In this document: positions 43,918 to 55,679 of the stretch, in pieces | Numbering within the stretch: the stretch's first letter is position 1 | Layout of the letters: every line of letters starts with the position of its first letter | DNA from: Heterocephalus glaber | Taxonomy: Eukaryota > Chordata > Mammalia > Rodentia > Bathyergidae | NCBI RefSeq assembly: GCF_000247695.1 | Contig: NW_004624783.1 | Span: forward strand, 4,090,670 to 4,154,669 | Length of the DNA: 64,000 nucleotides | Direction of reading: 5' to 3' | The notes under the pieces: model-generated | Databases searched by the model: none | What the model saw: only the letters and a program-made list of their open reading frames with translations | What the model was told of the DNA's origin: nothing | Made by a program: the position numbers and the translations under genes

Positions 43918-44634
43918 TCCCCTGTGCCTGTCTTTTCCATGTATCTCTGTCAGCTCCTCTCACTTTGTGCACACGTATGTACATGTGTGATGTGTGTTTA
44001 CTAGAACCCCAGCACCCCAAGGGACTGTTTACACACTCTGAAATCCCTAATAAAAACCTGCCAGGCCAATAGGAGGGAAGTGAGAAGACGTGTCAGCAGA
44101 GATGAGGTGACAGAGTGGGGCATCTTGGGACCCTGCAGTGACCCCACAGGGAGCAGCAGCTGTCCCCAGACAAAGCAAGTCTCTTCTTTGATAGCTCCAG
44201 AGAAAGTGGCAGGTTCTCATTACATTTCAACATCTCTGCCATCCCACTCCCCAGCCCCCCCACACCTGCTAACCAAGGGCTTCCAACACATGTTTCTGCT
44301 TGCTTGGGATTTGATTTCACTTGTGTCTGGGTGAAAGCCATGTCTCATGGTGTCCTTTGTTTTGCTGACTTCTGTTGAGAGTGGTCTGCTTTCAGGGGCC
44401 CAGTGACACCCACGGTCTGTCCTCCTTCCTGAGCTACTGGCACTAAAGCCCTGGTTATGAACCAAGAGAACACAGAGGCTTTCAGGAGCAGGGAGTGGGC
44501 CTGGAACCATCAATCACCTGCTTACTGAGTTACCTGGGAAAGCAGAGCTACCTTTACATGGCTCTCTCCTCCACAGTCCAGTGGTGAAGCAGAAGCAGTG
44601 AGGACCATCTTGTTTATAATGCATTACCCAGGGC

Positions 44635-44935
44635 TGGTTGATTCATTCATTCGAGAGGATTCACTAAGGACTTCATGTGCCATGCATTAGCTGTGGCATC
44701 AGGAATAATACAGCAAAGAAACAGATAAATATCCCCATGCTTTTAGCAAGAGGAAGCAGCCAAGAAGCAATCAACATAATAAATAAACCATCAAATAGCT
44801 TAGCAGGCAATAAGGGCTACAGAAAAGGAAAGGGAGCAGTCAGTGACATGAGGAGCAGTGGTAGGAGTAAAAGGGTGGTGATATTAAACAGGGTGCTCAG
44901 AGAAGGGATCCCAGAGAGGCAGAGGCATCCATGAG
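44635..44935 (-). repeat. L2 LINE 3' end, minus strand
   Basis: Begins attcattcattcgagag, then catgtgccatgcattagc, aataatacagcaaagaaac, gggctacagaaaaggaaag, cagagaagggatcccagag, the reverse L2 3' order. Confidence 0.75.
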
Positions 44936-46640
44936 GGGAAGGGACAACATGTGGTCTTCTATCCCCTTCCCTCTTCTCAGAGTTTATTTTCAAGTTCTTT
45001 GCTCAGGATGTGATACGGAGAGATGGTCAGCCTGCACTGAGGGAGGGAAGAGGTGATTGTGGCTCTCGCCATGGTGAGAGTTTCTGAGGCATGCGCAGTT
45101 CACAGGCGAGGTGGGATTGTGGTTCAAGAAAGACTCATGCCGCATGGGGCTCAGGTCCCCTCCCCTGCCCTGAGAATGTCTCCTTTAATGAGGGGCCAGC
45201 ATCACATCTTTGGGCCTCGGTGTCCCTCCTTGTCCCCAGCCTGCCTCCCAGGGATGTTCTTAGGTGGCTAACGTTAGTCTGACCATCTGGAAGGCCTGCA
45301 GACTAATTTCACAGAAGACACTGCTGCTGAGGCAATTTCTGCAGCCAGAGGTGGGAAGATCCTGCGAGAATGCTTCCCTCCCCGGCGTCCCGGCGTCCCG
45401 GACTCCTCTTTCAGGAGGTGTATTTGACAGTGGCAATGCTGCTGTCCCTGCACAGTCTGTTCCATCACCTCGGGGAGCTGAGTTGTCCCTTCTGGTTTGC
45501 GTTTGGATGGCTGACACTGTGAAAACTCGTTTGAACATTTGCTCCTGGCACCCAGACTGGGCTGTGTCTGACAGCTCCTGAAGAGCAAACTTGAAGCGCA
45601 GGCTGAGAAGTGAGTGACAGGAAACGGAGCCACCTCAGGCATTCGCAAAATGAAAAGCTGTTGTAGTGATTCACCCAATTTCACTCAGGTGGGAACCTTC
45701 CTGCTGGTCTGGTGCAGATTCCAAAGGTTCCCACGTGTCTTTGCCAGGATGTTCCCACTTCTCACTTCTCAGTCAAGGCTGAACATTTCCATTTTACCAT
45801 CGCAGAACTGGAGGGGACAGGAGGCGAGAAGGCTTCCTCCTTGGTTTCCTGTGATCCACAGGAAACCTGGTAGCCTGGATTCTCCAGTGACCCTAACTGG
45901 AACTGGAAGGCTCCTCAAGACGGGTCTGGGGCAACCCTCTTCTGCTGCCCTTGGCCTTGGAACCGGGGTGAGTGCCTTATGGAGAGTCACCAGCAAGTAG
46001 CGAAAGGAGCCAGAGCTCACGTCCCTCTGCAGGGTCTTTCCCAGCCCCTCTCTAGCAGGGAACAGGGGCTCTGTGGGAGCAGGAGACATCAGACATGTTC
46101 TTGTCTTTCTACCAGGCAAGTTCTGCACCCCATTTTCGAGTGACCAAATTGAGGTGGGGTGGGGTGGTAGAATGGAGCAGTGAGGGGATGACAGTGGGTG
46201 TTCAGAGCTGACCATCCCCCTGGTGAAGGAGGTCATTTGGATCAGGCTTCCTTGGTTCTAACCTGATGTAAGTGGGATATGAGCCCCTTATACAGACCCC
46301 AAGGCACTGGGAGCCCCACCCACATAGTGACAAGCAGTGCATCAGCCTCTCCACCCCACCACTCCTTTCCCATCAGATGTGCTTCTCAGTGGCCACTCAC
46401 ATAGGCCGAAATGTCTCTAGGATCCGAACGCAGTCCAGTTTGGTAACCTCCCTGGGAGGGAAAAATGGTCCTTAGATGGTTCCTGGTGGTGACTGGCAGG
46501 CAGAAATGCATGCAGGCTGGAGACCACGGGAGTGGTCGTGAGTAGATCATGAACTTAGCTCTTCATCCTGGCCCTTCGTGCTCACCAAAGCTGCCCCCTG
46601 GAATGACTCACTGAAGCTGTTCACGGTTCAGTTGTGCACA
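44936..46640. other. Unique intronic sequence
   Basis: No exon or repeat was recognised. It is more GC-rich around 45100-46050, with a short ccggcgtcccggcgtcccgg duplication near 45382. This is too short and too CpG-poor for a CpG island. Confidence 0.4.
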
Positions 46641-46644
46641 ATGC

Positions 46645-46770
46645 AAGTGATAAAAATGACCTTTTGGTGCTTTTGGGATTAAAGTTAATATGTGTAAAGT
46701 CCCTAGCAGGTAGCAGGCTCCTAGTAAGTTGTGGGCATTGGCATCATCACCATCATCATCGTGATTATGG
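46645..46770 (+). repeat. Probable MIR 3' fragment
   Basis: attaaagttaatatgtgtaa, agtccctagcaggtagcagg and gctcctagtaagttgtggg resemble the MIR tail, followed by a short CAT-rich run. Confidence 0.5.
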
Positions 46771-46774
46771 TTAT

Positions 46775-48385
46775 TTCTAAAAAATGAATCATTGCCAGGG
46801 GCAGGGACACCTAGACAAACCTCTATTTGGTAGCCAAAGGCCAGTTCAGCCTCCAGCACCAGCTACATTCAAGATTCCCTGCTTCTTCTGCCTGTTTTGA
46901 GCCACTTGAAAAATGCAAAGGTGCAGGCTCCCTTCACATCATCAAGGAGTTTCCTCCAGGAGAGAAGGGCCAGAAGCCCATATCTCCCTCCCTAGCCAGA
47001 GAGCTGCGTCACCTTGCTGGGGCTCTGTGAATATGTTCTTGTCATTCTACTTCCCCACATGGAGAAGGCATCTTGCTATTGAAAGTATCATAGACTAAGC
47101 GGCTGAAAAGGATTCCGGTGTCTCATCTTCCAGGACATCTAAGGCAGATGGGACAATGGCTTGTTCCCCTGCTCTTTGCCCCAGAACATGATGGCTTATA
47201 AGGGTAGAGCACAGGAGAGGGTGAGGGAGAGAGAGACGAGTGGGAGGAGAGACAGGGAGTATGAGGGTTGGTGATTAGGAAAGCTTTGGAAGCTTTCTTA
47301 CCCTGAGCTCCATTAAGCATCTATCTGGCAATTTCCTTGACAGTTGCTCCTACTCTTCACTTAGTATCAGCATCCCATTGCTTTTGGCCATTCTAAGTAA
47401 TGTTTTTAAAGACAACCACATGTAATATTCCACTTAGCAGTGTGTGAGAAGACTCCACATGGTGGGCACCCAGGGTCAGGGCTGCATGCCTTCCAACTTT
47501 CAGCTCCATCCCACTGTGGGTATTTAAGTGTCTGTTGTGCCCAGCACAGGGCTGGGCACTATGCAGAAAGAAAGGCATGTCCCGGATGTTCAGTAAGGCA
47601 AGGAGGGAGCAAACCCAGCGTGGAGGGCCCTGAAATAAAGGAGTCCTGCCAAGGGGATCACTCAGGAAACCCAGCTTTCTTGAAAGTGGAGTTAGGGCTG
47701 AGGAGAAAAAGACAGTAGCTGGGAGGTCACATCCTCTTTGTGTGTTACAAAGACTGATCTAGAGATGGAGCTATTGGGGTGTTTCCCAAGACGGCCATTC
47801 ATCCGCAGTTCTGTGAGTGGCCTGGAAAGACAGCACACAAAATCAGTCCTGGGTGGAAGTGGTTAAATTCCATGAGTCATGATGGACTAGCATTGGAGTT
47901 CTGTAGGAAAGAAAGACTGAAAACACAGATACTTTCAAGTGAATTGTGCACTAGTTTTGAATGTTGATGAGACATTTTCCAAAGTAAATTAGGTGTGTGT
48001 CAATTTATGCCATTGTTCAAGGTGACTACTTGGCATTTGTGTTGTCACGTGACTTTACCAAATACAACATTGGTATAAAGGGAGAAATTACAAATGGCAG
48101 AATAGTATCTCATGTGAGCCTTTTAAGTGCACTTCAAGTATTACAAAAAGACAATGGAGACTTGAATTTGAAACTGACTCAGAGGCAGATGTGACGGTTT
48201 TAAGGGATGTGTAATAATGGAGGGGGAGACAACCTGAATATTATTTAAAGAAAGTTGAGCAAGACAACAAAGGGATGCAGAAATAAGTACAGATCATATC
48301 CTCCTCCAAAATTTCTGAGCTGGTGCTGACAGCCATTCAGTTCCATCAGGATGGTTCAAGAGTGAGTCACAGCCAGAATTGCACA
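46775..48385. other. Unique intronic sequence
   Basis: No exon or confident repeat was recognised. Confidence 0.4.
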
Positions 48386-48389
48386 CTCT

Positions 48390-48615
48390 ACTTCCTGATC
48401 TTAGCTTTGCTACTTGACCTTAGGCTACTTTTTTAACCTCTGGATACTTCAGTTTTTTCCACATTAAAATGAGGATAGGTCCATCACCACTTACTGAGTA
48501 GTTACGAGTAAATTAGAAAATGTACAAAAAATTCTTAGAGCAGTACTTGGCATAAAATGAGGGTTCTATCAATCTTAGCTTTATCTCTATTATTTCTATC
48601 ATTATTATTATTATT
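48390..48615 (+). repeat. MIR SINE, near full length
   Basis: tagctttgctacttgacctt, aggctacttttttaacctct, taaaatgaggataggtcc, gagcagtacttggcataaa, ending in a short TTA run. Confidence 0.82.
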
Positions 48616-48759
48616 GCTGTCAATTGTTATAAAGGTGTCTGTATTTCACTGGAAAAAATCAATCTGTAATGTTTTCTCCCCCCACCCCCACCCCCGCAGT
48701 GGGTATGTAACAGCTTTAATTTAGAAATACCCTACCCCAAATAGGAATTAAAATCTTTT

Positions 48760-49855
48760 TGTCAAGATAGTATTTTATTAGCATATGTTAATGATACATT
48801 AAAAATACATTCACGGTGGGCAGCTAGTACATATGCATATCTCATCTTGATCCTTTTTACTTCCCCTTCCTGCCCTCCCATTTGTCCACATTCCCAGAAC
48901 CCTTTCCCATCACCCCATAGTCTGTCTCCCTGTTTCCTATCACCTATCTTTTATTTTGCTCATTAAATAATTTATACTTTGGGTTTCTCATGTAAAAGAA
49001 ACCATGCAATATTTAACCTTCTGTGACTGATGTACTTCACTTACAGTCTCAAGGTGCATCCGCTTATCTATAAATAACTCAAATTTATCTTCTTTATGAC
49101 AGAGTAGTCCTCCATTGTGTATAAATACCATATTTTCTTTATTTTTATTTTTATCCCTTTTTCCCCCTCAAGGCTCCTCCCCTCCCTGTGTACAAAAGCT
49201 TTGTGTCCATTTTTTCCTTCTATTTTCACTCTTTTTCTTGTCCCTTCCTTCCCTTCTCCCTCCTTCCTCCTTTGTTCCCCTTCCTGCTTGAACACTTTCT
49301 TCCTGTTTCCCAACATCCATCTTACATTTCAGTCTTTATTTCCACTTTCAGTTTCTCACAGCAGAGAAACAACTCAGTATTCAAGCATGTGTGTCCGATT
49401 TATTTCACTTAAGAGTACGGTCTCAATGTCCATTCATTTAGCTATAAATGTCTGAAGCTCATCCTTCTTTATGGCAGAGCAGTGCTCCATTGTATAAAAA
49501 ACCCACATCTTCTTTATCCACTCATCAGTTGATGGGCATTTGGGCTGTTTCCAAGATTTAGCTATTACAAACTATGCTGCTATAAACAGGAGTGTTTATA
49601 TATTACTGTGGATGCCATATTTTCTTTATCCATTCATCTGTAGGACACTTCCAAGATTCAACTGTTATGAATAATGCTGCTTTAAATAGGAGTATGCACG
49701 CATTACTGGAATATGATGTCTTTAACTCTTTCAGGAAGGTTAGAAGAGGTATAGCTGGGTCAAATAGAATTTCTATTTTTGTTTTTTTTGAGGAATCTCC
49801 ATAGTGATTTCCATGGTAGTTGTTCCAGTTTATATTCCCACCAACAATGTAGAGA
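48760..49855 (-). repeat. L1 LINE 3' region, minus strand, with internal duplications
   Basis: gctccattgtataaaaaacc, cttctttatccactcatcag, ttgatgggcatttgggctg, tttatattcccaccaacaat are classic antisense L1 3' text. The purine/pyrimidine tract and the segment at 49300-49410 match the L1 at 1-357. Blocks recur: about 49020-49150 resembles 49398-49522, and about 49505-49595 resembles 49610-49700. Confidence 0.85.
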
Positions 49856-49936
49856 GATTCATTTCATCATTCATAAACCGACTCCTATAGTTTCCAGGGC
49901 ATATTAGATCCCTATATTTTTGGTGCCAAAAGTGAT

Positions 49937-49954
49937 GGAGAACAGGTGTTCTCC
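49937..49954. promoter_or_regulatory. 18-bp near-perfect palindrome around an E-box
   Basis: ggagaacaggtgttctcc: 8-bp inverted arms with a 2-bp spacer and a central CAGGTG. The half-sites resemble steroid-receptor half-sites, but the spacer is 2 rather than the usual 3. Function is unknown. Confidence 0.25.
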
Positions 49955-49955
49955 A

Positions 49956-51610
49956 GCAGTAACATTTCCAGTCCATTCTGGACTCTCAGCATAAGTCAGC
50001 AAGTCCTGGGGAGCCCTTATCCATCCTAGTAGATGCACAGTGCCTAACTTGCTTCCCTCACACCCTGTCTGTGATGGGGGGCACCACTCATGCTGGAGGT
50101 TACCTTCAGGTAAGAGAAAGGGCCCTTTCAGATAAAGCCTATTTCCCTGTCCAAAAGGCTGGGAGCTAAAATTTCCCCATCATTGAAATGAAAGGTCTTA
50201 GAGTGGAAGAACGCACACATACACGCAGAGCAAACAGTGTCAGCATGCTCGACGCCTAGTCCTCGGCTTCACTACAGGTCTAAACATGCCAATTACCCAA
50301 TTTTTATCTCTCAGAGCCAAGGTTCTTCAAGGTATTTTTTAAAATGTTTCTTTGACCAAATACATTTGGGGAAATCTGAGTTGAGCAATATCTTGACTGT
50401 GGCATTTCTTAGAATGTTTAGTATGCTAATGAGAATTATGAGTGTCCACGCTCCAGGGAGGTGACCAGTTTAGGAGAAAGTGTCCCTCAGATGCATTTGA
50501 CCTCAGCACTTGCTTTTGCAGAGCACCCAGAGCCCTTAGTGCATTACAGGGAGCACTAGCTGGGAAACAATTCTCTTTCCCCAGCTCCTGCAGTTTCTTC
50601 TCCCTTTTCCGTGTGGCTTTCCCTGGCTTTAGGCTGGACTCTGGTCACTCTAATCCTTTTTCTTCTCTATACACTGGCAGGCATTTCAGACATAACATTA
50701 GTGATTTCATAAAAGGGAACTCCTTCCAAAAGTTCCTCAGGGTCCCCCTAAGAGGTCAAAGCAGCTCATTCTTTTCCTAATCCCTGGCATTTAGTTTGCT
50801 AATCTCACAAAAATTCCCATTACTTGATGTCTTCAAGATAGGTTCATGGAGCCCTTTTCAGCCCTAAGCTTAACCCCCAACCTTGATCTATCATTCACTG
50901 TCCCTCTCTGAAAGTCATACATTTCATTAAAACTATTACAATCTTCCTCATACTTACTGTTATCATTCAGAGTTATACTATTTTTATCTGAGACTAATAG
51001 ATTGCACCGCTTTGCATTTTCTCAGATAGCTCTTAATTTAAGGACCACTGTTTATTCTCAAATATGCATTACTTTATCTTCAATAATTAAAATTGAACAC
51101 CAGTTATATAATAGAGGAGGCTCTATTTATATATTGTTTTGCTCCAAAACACCAAAGATCAAACTCTAAAACATTTAGTTCTCTTTGTTTCCCTGGCACA
51201 GTGATCTTAAAATGCATTTCCATGCTAAAAGGCATAGTTTACAAGAATAAACTACTAGAACTCCTATTTTTAAAACAAAAATGAGGAATTTGACTGTGCT
51301 CATTTAATAATGGTTACTGTTGCCCTTCCTTGGTCCTTACCATTTATGCTTGGTCATATAATGGCACCTTGGTACTTGTTGTGCATTGGTCCTGGGAGGT
51401 ATGATGAGCACCAAAAAAGTGATAAGTATGAAATAAATTCTTTTGGCTGAAAGGGTAGCAAGTCATGAAGCAATTGACACCAACAAGTTCTAGCTTCCAC
51501 TTCGAGTAAGTACCAGGACAAAATTCTTGAGCCAAAATGTGTCCAGTACCAAATTTACTGAGTTTCAAAGCAAGGGAGCACCAAGATATGACTATTTTAG
51601 GCCAGCCACT
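49956..51610. other. Unique intronic sequence
   Basis: No exon, RNA gene or confident repeat was recognised. Confidence 0.4.
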
Positions 51611-51616
51611 CACATA

Positions 51617-51700
51617 TGGGTCGGGGATTTAGCTCCATAGCATCCTGCTTGCCTTGAAAGTGCAAGGTTCTGAGTTTGATTCCTGGTACAAAAAAAAAAT
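51617..51700 (+). repeat. ID-like tRNA-derived SINE
   Basis: tcggggatttagctccatag (A-box), cctgcttgccttgaaagtgc, gagtttgattcctggtac (B-box) and an A tail. Confidence 0.9.
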
Positions 51701-53515
51701 GCATAGAGGTGCAGGGGAGCTCCATATTTTAGAGGGCTTGTCATTGCCAATCTTACTGGATGATTCAGTTGCAGAATACTACAGATTTGCAGTTTATGTG
51801 TGACAGACATTATAAATGGTGTGAATACAATCCTTCAAATAGTATCTTTGTGACAGTGCAATAGGAAGTGACCATGCTAATTTTTTTGTACAACACAGAC
51901 ACTTGCTGCTCATGGAAACATAATTAAACATTTTTCTTTTAAAAGAACCAAAATGTTCTGCATTTGTTGACCTTTTCAGTTCTGACAAGCAGCTGTCAGA
52001 GTATGCCACTTTGCTGATAACTTTTAAAAAATAAACACTTAATCTTTCCCTTCAGTATAAAGGTAATGCATTAACAATGGGTAAGAAAGTAAGTACATTT
52101 AGACAAAATTTGTGACATGGAGAGGCCATTTTGGGGAGGAAAAGGATGTTTGGAAATATTTTTTATTTCATAATTTTGTTGCTGATAGAATGTGACACTT
52201 AAAAATTCATATCGAAATACTTTTAAAACCTAGGGACAAAATCTTCTACCTGCTCAAAAATCTTCCAAATGAAGATTTGAAGAGAATTTTGACCCAATTG
52301 TTAAAAAAACAATTAGCACCTTTGGATTAGTTGTAAGAACAACTGATGGACATCAGAAGAGATGGAAATCTACCAGCTGAATTTTAATGTCTCCATTTAA
52401 TTGGTTCATGAGACTGAAAAGAAAAAGAAAATATCCTGAGTTAGTCAGCACAGCCCACAATGCATTTCTTTGCATCTCTGTGTCTAGGTGAGGTATCTTT
52501 TTCCATTATGACAGCAATTAAGGAAAAGAATGGAAATAAATGGATTCCCAGTCTTCAGACTCCCTTATCACTAAGTGCTAAATGAAAATTTATAAAAAAC
52601 AATGAAGCCTATCCCAACATATCACTCTTATAATATTAATAATATTCTTGGTGATAGTAAAATGTTTTGCATTACTCATTGATAAAATAAAGTAAAAACT
52701 AAGATGCTATTTTATGTCTACCTGACTTCTTTATTTTCTGATTTTCCGTATGTTTGATGATGCAATGATGCCAATAAACAGAACATATATATCTTTTAAG
52801 TAAGTGTGCCTTGTAAGTACAAGTTGTAATTTTTTTTTCTGGAGTAGGCAAGCAAAAGCATTTGGAGCTCTCTGGCCATTAGAATATGTAAATGTGAAGC
52901 TTCTTTATCAATTAATCGTATCTCAATTTCTAATTGCTATTTTGCTATTACCTTCTAAAATTGCCTCTTTTATACGGAGAGTTTGTTATTTAGATTCAAC
53001 TCAGACATTTATAGAGCATACCACACCTCAGAATAGATGGAGCTAGCATGTTCTGTTTCTTTTTTCTGGGATAATGCCTTCTAGATCCTTCTAGGGCCCT
53101 CTGAAGAATATAGGAATCCTTCTTTAGGGAAGGGACCACAAAGAATTGAGATGGTGCTGACAGATAAGATATCTCCAGACAAACAGACAGCATTATGTGG
53201 CTGTGGCCATTAACACTAGCAGGGAAAGTTTTTGTTCAAATGTGGCCAGAATGACCATAGAATTTGAGGACAGTTTCCATAGATATGAGTGTGTCAGCCC
53301 AGGGTCAGCCTTTTCTCATCTTATCTCCCATTCCCTGTTCATTTCTTTCTCCACAGTTTATTCCCATATTGTCCCTTACCCGTGTTCTGGTATCCATCCC
53401 TCTCCCTTTCCTGTTTATTTTTATCTCAATCCCTCAATCTCCTCTCTCACTCTTCTCCACGTTTGGCCTCTGTTTTCCCAGGCTCTGGGGAGGAGGGGGA
53501 GCTGGAATAGGGTCA
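51701..53515. other. AT-rich unique intronic sequence
   Basis: No exon or repeat was recognised. 52080-52430 is a long AT-balanced non-repetitive block and a conserved-element candidate; it includes the hairpin-like caattgttaaaaaaacaatt. Confidence 0.4.
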
Positions 53516-53519
53516 GGCC

Positions 53520-53700
53520 CATGGTTTTCAAACTGCTGGTCATGACACATTAGTGAGTTAAGAAATCAATTTAGTGGGTCACGAAATCAATTTAAAGGGT
53601 CATGACCAGAATTTTGTTTTAAATGGAATAAAATACAATCGAATAGAACAGTGTCCATCAAACATAGTAAGGATAAAAACTATTTGCGCTACTATATATG
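53520..53700. repeat. Interspersed repeat, copy 2 (GTGGGTCACGAAATCAATTT family)
   Basis: ggttttcaaactgctggtc, aatcaatttagtgggtcac, gggtcatgaccagaatttt and aatggaataaaatacaatc. It contains an internal repeat of aaatcaattta and shares a core with 642-765. Probably an old DNA transposon; family not assigned. Confidence 0.6.
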
Positions 53701-54053
53701 TGCATGGAGATGTGCCCTGTGTTTCACAGTAAAATAGAACTCTTGCCATGAGACATGCTTAGCATGGAAGTTACTGGTCCAGGGATAATGTCTTACGTAT
53801 GCTAATAATACGTTGGCTTCAGCTTTGGATATCCAAAACCATGCTAATGTCATCATCTGTCCTTCTGCTAGTTTTTACTCAAGTGATTTTTCAATATCAA
53901 CAATTCAGTTTCAACAGTCTCATCATGTTCTTTATTGACAAGTTCACAAGAAGCTGTGGGGTAGTCTAGAAGTGATAAAGCTGAGTAAATTCAGGTCCAT
54001 GTCTTGTGAGAGCATGGCTTCTAAGTCTCAGTTTTCTCATTTGTGGTCCAAAT

Positions 54054-54276
54054 CAATGCTTTCCAACCTGTTACTTCATTAAGACACATATTACAAAAAT
54101 GAATGTATTTGTACAGCTTACTGGGGGCGGGGAAGAGGTCACCTCCTGACCAGAGGAGACCAGGCTCTGGGGACACTGTCTTCTCCAGGCATTTTCCAGC
54201 TCCCTCATTGGCCCAGAGGATTCATATGGTAACACAGCCATCACAGCATGCCACCATTCACCACTTGGGAAGCATT
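54054..54276. mobile_element. Possible hAT-like DNA element with 8-bp TSD
   Basis: The ends are short inverted repeats (caatgctttcc and ggaagcatt). Flanks gtccaaat (54046-54053) and gtccagat (54277-54284) match at 7 of 8 bases. The size fits a MITE. Confidence 0.5.
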
Positions 54277-54289
54277 GTCCAGATGATCA

Positions 54290-55465
54290 TAATGTGTCAT
54301 GCAGCCTTAGAAATCTTTGTCCTTTGTAATTTTATGTATAGGTCTCCATGCTGGGCACATTCAAAGATGCACATGACAGGAATGGTGCCCTCTAGGAGCT
54401 CACTACTGAGTGGTTGTGGTCACCACCGGCAGTTTTCAAGAGACACTGGGTGGTGCAGGGTACGAGGCCAGCCGTGGTCAACTTACTTTGCCGTGGCCTC
54501 GCCTTGCCTGAAGCTCCAATACTTGAAAGTTTCTTTTCTCTCTGTGGGTACTGAAAATAGCTCTCAAACTTCCTTGCAATCTTGTTTTTTTTTTTTTGTA
54601 GTTGTAGACATAAACTTGAGGCAAGTCAGGATGACAGGGACAGACTCCAGTGGTTCTCCAAATGCCAAATCCTACTGCATTCACCATGTGCACCGAAGGG
54701 AAAAAAACCTAATTACTACCTTTCTAAAGAGCTGAGCATGGGTTGATATGCCCTTGAAAGTGGCCAGCAGAAGTGCTTCTTGCAAACAATTGTCCCCATG
54801 CAGCCACCAGCAAATCTTTCTCTGAGAGCCTTTCCTGCCCTGAGGACCCCTGCCTCGGGCCATTAGCAAAGAGGCTGGTCACTATTAACTAGTTGGCATT
54901 GACTGATGACACCAAAGGGGTTTTCTTGGCCATGCCTGAGCTGATGGCAGGAACTTATTTGACCCCTGGAATTTGGAGTGTATTCTGCCATGAAAACAAA
55001 GAAATAAATTAGAGGAATGAATAGAAGCCCCCATGGTTAGACACACTGGTTCAACACAGTTTAACAGCCTTCACTGGCTGTCCTTCCAAGTCACAGCCAT
55101 CAGGAGAATCCTGCCTCTCAGTCACCTCATTACCACCCTAGGCTTGAAATAATGATTCCTTCCCTTTGTTACTGTCTGAAGCCTGGTGCTATGGAAAGAC
55201 AGTGTCTACATAACATCTTCCATGCTAGAGGAGATTCTGAAAGTCATTTGCACATAAGGGACCCATTACTTAAAATGTATTTGTAGAATTGACTGTATGG
55301 GAACTTTTCCACATAAGACATCAAACATGTACTAATAAAATGTCTTTCATTAAAAATAAATAAATAAAAATCACTCTTGTAATATATTCTACATTTATTT
55401 ACTTGACAAGGTCATATTTAGCATTTTTCAAAAGTAAGAAACATCTGCTCATCTACTAGAGAGAT
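54290..55465. other. Intronic sequence without recognised features
   Basis: No exon or clear repeat apart from a poly-T run near 54583-54598. Confidence 0.4.
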
Positions 55466-55469
55466 TGAC

Positions 55470-55675
55470 AAGCTTCAATCCAAATGTGCTTTACCACCTG
55501 ATTTTGTAAATAAAGTTTTATTGGAACCTGGTCACCTCCACTCATTTATGCATGGTTTATAACTGTTTGTACCACAGTGACAGAGGTGTAAAGTTTAAAC
55601 AGAGGCCGTGTGGCCTCTACAAAATCTAAAATATATACTACCTTTGATAGAAAAGAGTGTGGTTTCTCCTCACCT
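55470..55675. mobile_element. Ancient DNA-transposon-derived repeat
   Basis: cacctgattttgtaaataaa, gttttattggaacctgg, cactcatttatgcatgg, agaggccgtgtggcctctac, aaaatctaaaatatatacta match a common mammalian repeat that I recall as hAT-derived. Family name uncertain. Confidence 0.65.
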
Positions 55676-55679
55676 ACTA

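Noticed and set aside
45360..45420. CpG island or promoter
   Set aside because: Only a handful of CpGs within about 60 bp; far too short.
48760..49855. Intact L1 ORF2 coding sequence
   Set aside because: Only 3' UTR and the far 3' end of L1 are present. The frames are broken by stops.
49937..49954. Canonical glucocorticoid response element
   Set aside because: Half-sites are separated by 2 bp, not the 3 bp of the canonical element. Kept only as a palindrome.
54103..54735. 210-residue plus-strand open frame, the longest in the window
   Set aside because: It starts within a probable DNA-transposon remnant and runs through a poly-T tract (phenylalanine run). No recognisable domain; chance open frame.
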